A stretch of 64,000 bases of DNA from Solimonas sp041659605 (GTDB lineage Bacteria > Pseudomonadota > Gammaproteobacteria > Nevskiales > Nevskiaceae), in the NCBI GenBank assembly GCA_041659605.1, contig JBAZXW010000014.1, positions 1 through 64,000 on the forward strand, read 5' to 3'. How positions within the stretch are numbered: the stretch's first letter is position 1; each line of letters begins with the position of its first letter. A model generated the notes under the pieces. It worked only from the letters and a program-made list of their open reading frames with translations. It did no database searches and was not told where the DNA came from. The position numbers were made by a program, and so were the translations under genes. Below, piece after piece: positions 62,308-64,000 of this stretch.

Positions 62308-63429
62308 TCAGAGGTCGAGCGTCACGGTGCCGACCGGCACGCTGACGCAGATCTGGATCTCCTCGTCGCCGCCGGTGCTCAGTGCGCCGGTACGGACGTC
62401 GCGCACCTGGCCGGAAACCTTCCTGCAGGTGCAGGTCTTGCAGATACCCATGCGGCAGCCTGATTCCGGGCGCAGGCCGGCGGCTTCCGCCTGGTCGAGC
62501 AGCGTGGCGCCGTTGTTGGTGGCCAGGCGCTCGCTCTTCACGAAGCGCACTTCGCCTCCGGCATCGCCGGCAGCCGCCACGATCGGCGCCGCCGTGAAGT
62601 GCTCGAGATGCAGACGATCGGCGATCCCGTCTTCCGCCCAGACCTCCTGCACCGCCTTCATCATGCCGGGCGGGCCGCACAGGAACGCCTGCGCATCCGC
62701 GTAGTCGGGAACCGCCTTGAGCAGCTGCTCGCGGCTGAACCGCCCGGACAGTTCACCGCCCTGGTCGGCGGACGCGTAGGCGCGCAGCAGTTCCACGTTC
62801 GGGTAGCGCGCCGCGATCTGGGCAAGCTCCGCCGCGTAGATCACGTCCCGCGCGGCATTGGAGTAATGCAGGAAGGTGATGCGGCCCTGGTGGCCCTCGT
62901 CGCACAACGTGCGCAGCATCGACATCACCGGCGTGATGCCGCTGCCGCCGCTGATCAGGAGGACACGCCCGGGACGCTGGTCGGGCAGCGCGAAGCTGCC
63001 GTCCGCCTGCGACAGGGTCACGACCATGCCCGGCCGAACCATGTCGTGGAGGTACTTCGAGACAAAGCCCGCGGCGTGCGCCTTGGCCGTCAGCTCGATC
63101 TGGCCGTCGGCCGCGTGGACCGAGTTGGCCGGCGAGTAGCAGCGGGTGCGGCGCACGCCGTCGATCTGCACGGACAGGCGCACGAACTGGCCGGCCTTGA
63201 AACCCTGCCAGTTGCCGTTCGGACGCAGGGTCAGCGTGACGCTGTCGGCCGTATCGTGGCGCACTGCCGTCACCGCGGCGCGCACCTCGTGGAGCGACCA
63301 GGTCGGGTTGAACTGTTCCAGGTAATGGTCGACGCCGTGCGGCGTGGCCAGGTTGGCGACCAGGCGCGAGCCGAGCACGCGGCGCAGGCCGGTCTTCAGG
63401 ACGGTGTTGCTGGTGGCAGTGGAGATCAT
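62308..63429 (-). CDS. Ferredoxin reductase with C-terminal 2Fe-2S domain (desaturase partner)
   Basis: A 373-residue oxidoreductase. FAD site RCYSPANS, NAD site GGSGITPVMSM, and a C-terminal plant-type ferredoxin with CRMGICKTCTC...C (ligands near 326-365). It would pass electrons from NAD(P)H to the desaturase. It is first in a two-gene operon and 41 bp downstream are only the desaturase's upstream bases. Similar to the DesC/Rv3230c type. Confidence 0.92.
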   Translation of the reverse strand: MISTATSNTVLKTGLRRVLGSRLVANLATPHGVDHYLEQFNPTWSLHEVRAAVTAVRHDTADSVTLTLRPNGNWQGFKAGQFVRLSVQIDGVRRTRCYSPANSVHAADGQIELTAKAHAAGFVSKYLHDMVRPGMVVTLSQADGSFALPDQRPGRVLLISGGSGITPVMSMLRTLCDEGHQGRITFLHYSNAARDVIYAAELAQIAARYPNVELLRAYASADQGGELSGRFSREQLLKAVPDYADAQAFLCGPPGMMKAVQEVWAEDGIADRLHLEHFTAAPIVAAAGDAGGEVRFVKSERLATNNGATLLDQAEAAGLRPESGCRMGICKTCTCRKVSGQVRDVRTGALSTGGDEEIQICVSVPVGTVTLDL

Positions 63430-63448
63430 GTCTTCGCTTCGCTAGTGA

Positions 63449-63506
63449 GTGAACAAGTGTTCACACTATGAGGCTGGAGCATGCTTCCAGTCAACACTCG
63501 TTGACT
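63449..63506. promoter_or_regulatory. Two DesT/FabR-like palindromes before the desaturase operon
   Basis: GTGAACA/TGTTCAC with a 2-nt spacer is at 63449-63464, and AGTCAAC/GTTGACT with a 4-nt spacer is at 63489-63506. Both match the AGTxAAC...GTTxACT style of TetR-family fatty-acid regulators such as DesT, which controls desaturase genes in Pseudomonas. An AT-rich stretch (63508-63550) follows, suitable as promoter. No tetR gene lies in the last 600 bases, so the regulator must be elsewhere. Confidence 0.65.
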
Positions 63507-63613
63507 CAAATATACTAATTCATTGATTAATATATATTTTAAGTAATACAACAAACGGAACACAAGGTTCGATTACCTTCAAAACTCGGTCCTGGCGCGT
63601 AACCGCCACAACG

Positions 63614-64000
63614 TCACGACCGCATCGGCAGCACGCCGTCGCGCTCGGCGCGCTTCAGGTCTTCGGGTCGATCGATATCCCACAGGACTGGAAGCTCGAT
63701 CCAGTCGTGGTTTGCGCACCAGCCGTTCCCGGTCAGTGCTGCGCGCGTCTGCTGCATGACGGCGGCCGTTCCCCATTCCATCTCGCCGAAGGCTTCGGCC
63801 GGCAGTTCACGCGCGGCGATGGCGACGTAGCCGCCGTCTTCGGCGGGGATGAAGGACATGCGCGCGACATCGAGTGCGGCCTGCAGTTCGGCGAGGTGGT
63901 GCGCTTCGAGGACTGGACAGTCGGTGCCGATGAGTGCGGCGCGGTCGTGCGTGCGCAGCAGCGCCTGCAGCGCCTGCTGCATGCGTTCGCCCAGGTGTGC
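63614..64000 (-). CDS. DUF2064 / TIGR04282-type glycosyltransferase-like protein, cut by window edge
   Basis: The visible C-terminal 128 residues contain GTDCPVLEAHHLAEL, PAEDGGYVAIAARE and WDIDRPEDLKRAE, the core of a GT-A-fold family of unknown function (DUF2064), often near mobA-like or sugar genes. The N-terminal nucleotide-binding part lies beyond 64000. The stretch 63507-63613 shows only AT-rich sequence. Confidence 0.88.
   Translation of the reverse strand, partial: AHLGERMQQALQALLRTHDRAALIGTDCPVLEAHHLAELQAALDVARMSFIPAEDGGYVAIAARELPAEAFGEMEWGTAAVMQQTRAALTGNGWCANHDWIELPVLWDIDRPEDLKRAERDGVLPMRS

Overview
The window is GC-rich DNA with dense, bidirectional gene packing, frequent TGATG, ATGA and GTGA stop/start overlaps, and many GTG and TTG starts. 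The gene content suggests an aerobic, free-living gammaproteobacterium, perhaps near the Nevskiales or Xanthomonadales: a TPR-type Ser/Thr kinase, a RoxA-like multihaem cytochrome, cytochrome bd with CydP and CydX, a TonB haem receptor with HmuY and HugZ, and a Des-type desaturase/ferredoxin reductase pair. This placement is inference. I see no rRNA, tRNA or CRISPR.

1-14.4 kb is accessory DNA. The right end of an IS3-family element cuts a DUF4238 gene. It is followed by a class II Fic protein, a 322-bp direct repeat (2542-2863 and 7370-7691) bracketing an FHA-adenylate cyclase and a divergent TPR Ser/Thr kinase, and a relic of a PQQ-type sugar dehydrogenase. Next come a PHA-synthase-like hydrolase, a three-haem RoxA-like lipoprotein with a divergent AraC regulator, and an Mrr restriction enzyme in base composition unlike its neighbours.

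14.4-29.8 kb is mostly metabolic and regulatory: a GNAT enzyme, a diguanylate cyclase, a Tat-type flavin amine oxidase, two VOC proteins, an MBL hydrolase, a TetR/DUF1761 unit with clear operators, an enoyl-CoA hydratase, an aldehyde dehydrogenase with an acetolactate-synthase-like enzyme, an MsbA-like exporter and an AraC regulator.

29.8-40.6 kb is the most unusual block. An AAA+ ATPase is divergent from an eight-gene operon: solute-binding protein fused to OmpA, VWA protein, second SBP-OmpA protein (split by an in-frame TAA), coiled-coil membrane protein, TelA protein, lipoprotein SBP, ABC permease (apparently starting at CTG) and ABC ATPase. It looks like an ABC importer merged with a TelA/VWA envelope-stress module and tethered to peptidoglycan. 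I know of no characterised function for this combination.

40.6-53.2 kb holds a ThuA/GMC/Tat-subunit oxidoreductase operon, the osmC-cydP-cydA-cydB-cydX operon, a flavinylated FMN-binding protein between a predicted outer-membrane protein and a four-helix membrane protein behind a Fur-like site, DUF3228 with MsrA, and a second diguanylate cyclase. 53.2-57.8 kb is a Fur-box-preceded haem-uptake operon: TonB receptor with an extra N-terminal membrane domain, tandem HmuY lipoprotein, HugZ and a 49-residue membrane protein. 57.9-64 kb holds a subtilase, ferredoxin-NADP reductase, rhomboid protease, an acyl desaturase with its ferredoxin reductase behind two DesT-like palindromes, and an edge-cut DUF2064 gene.
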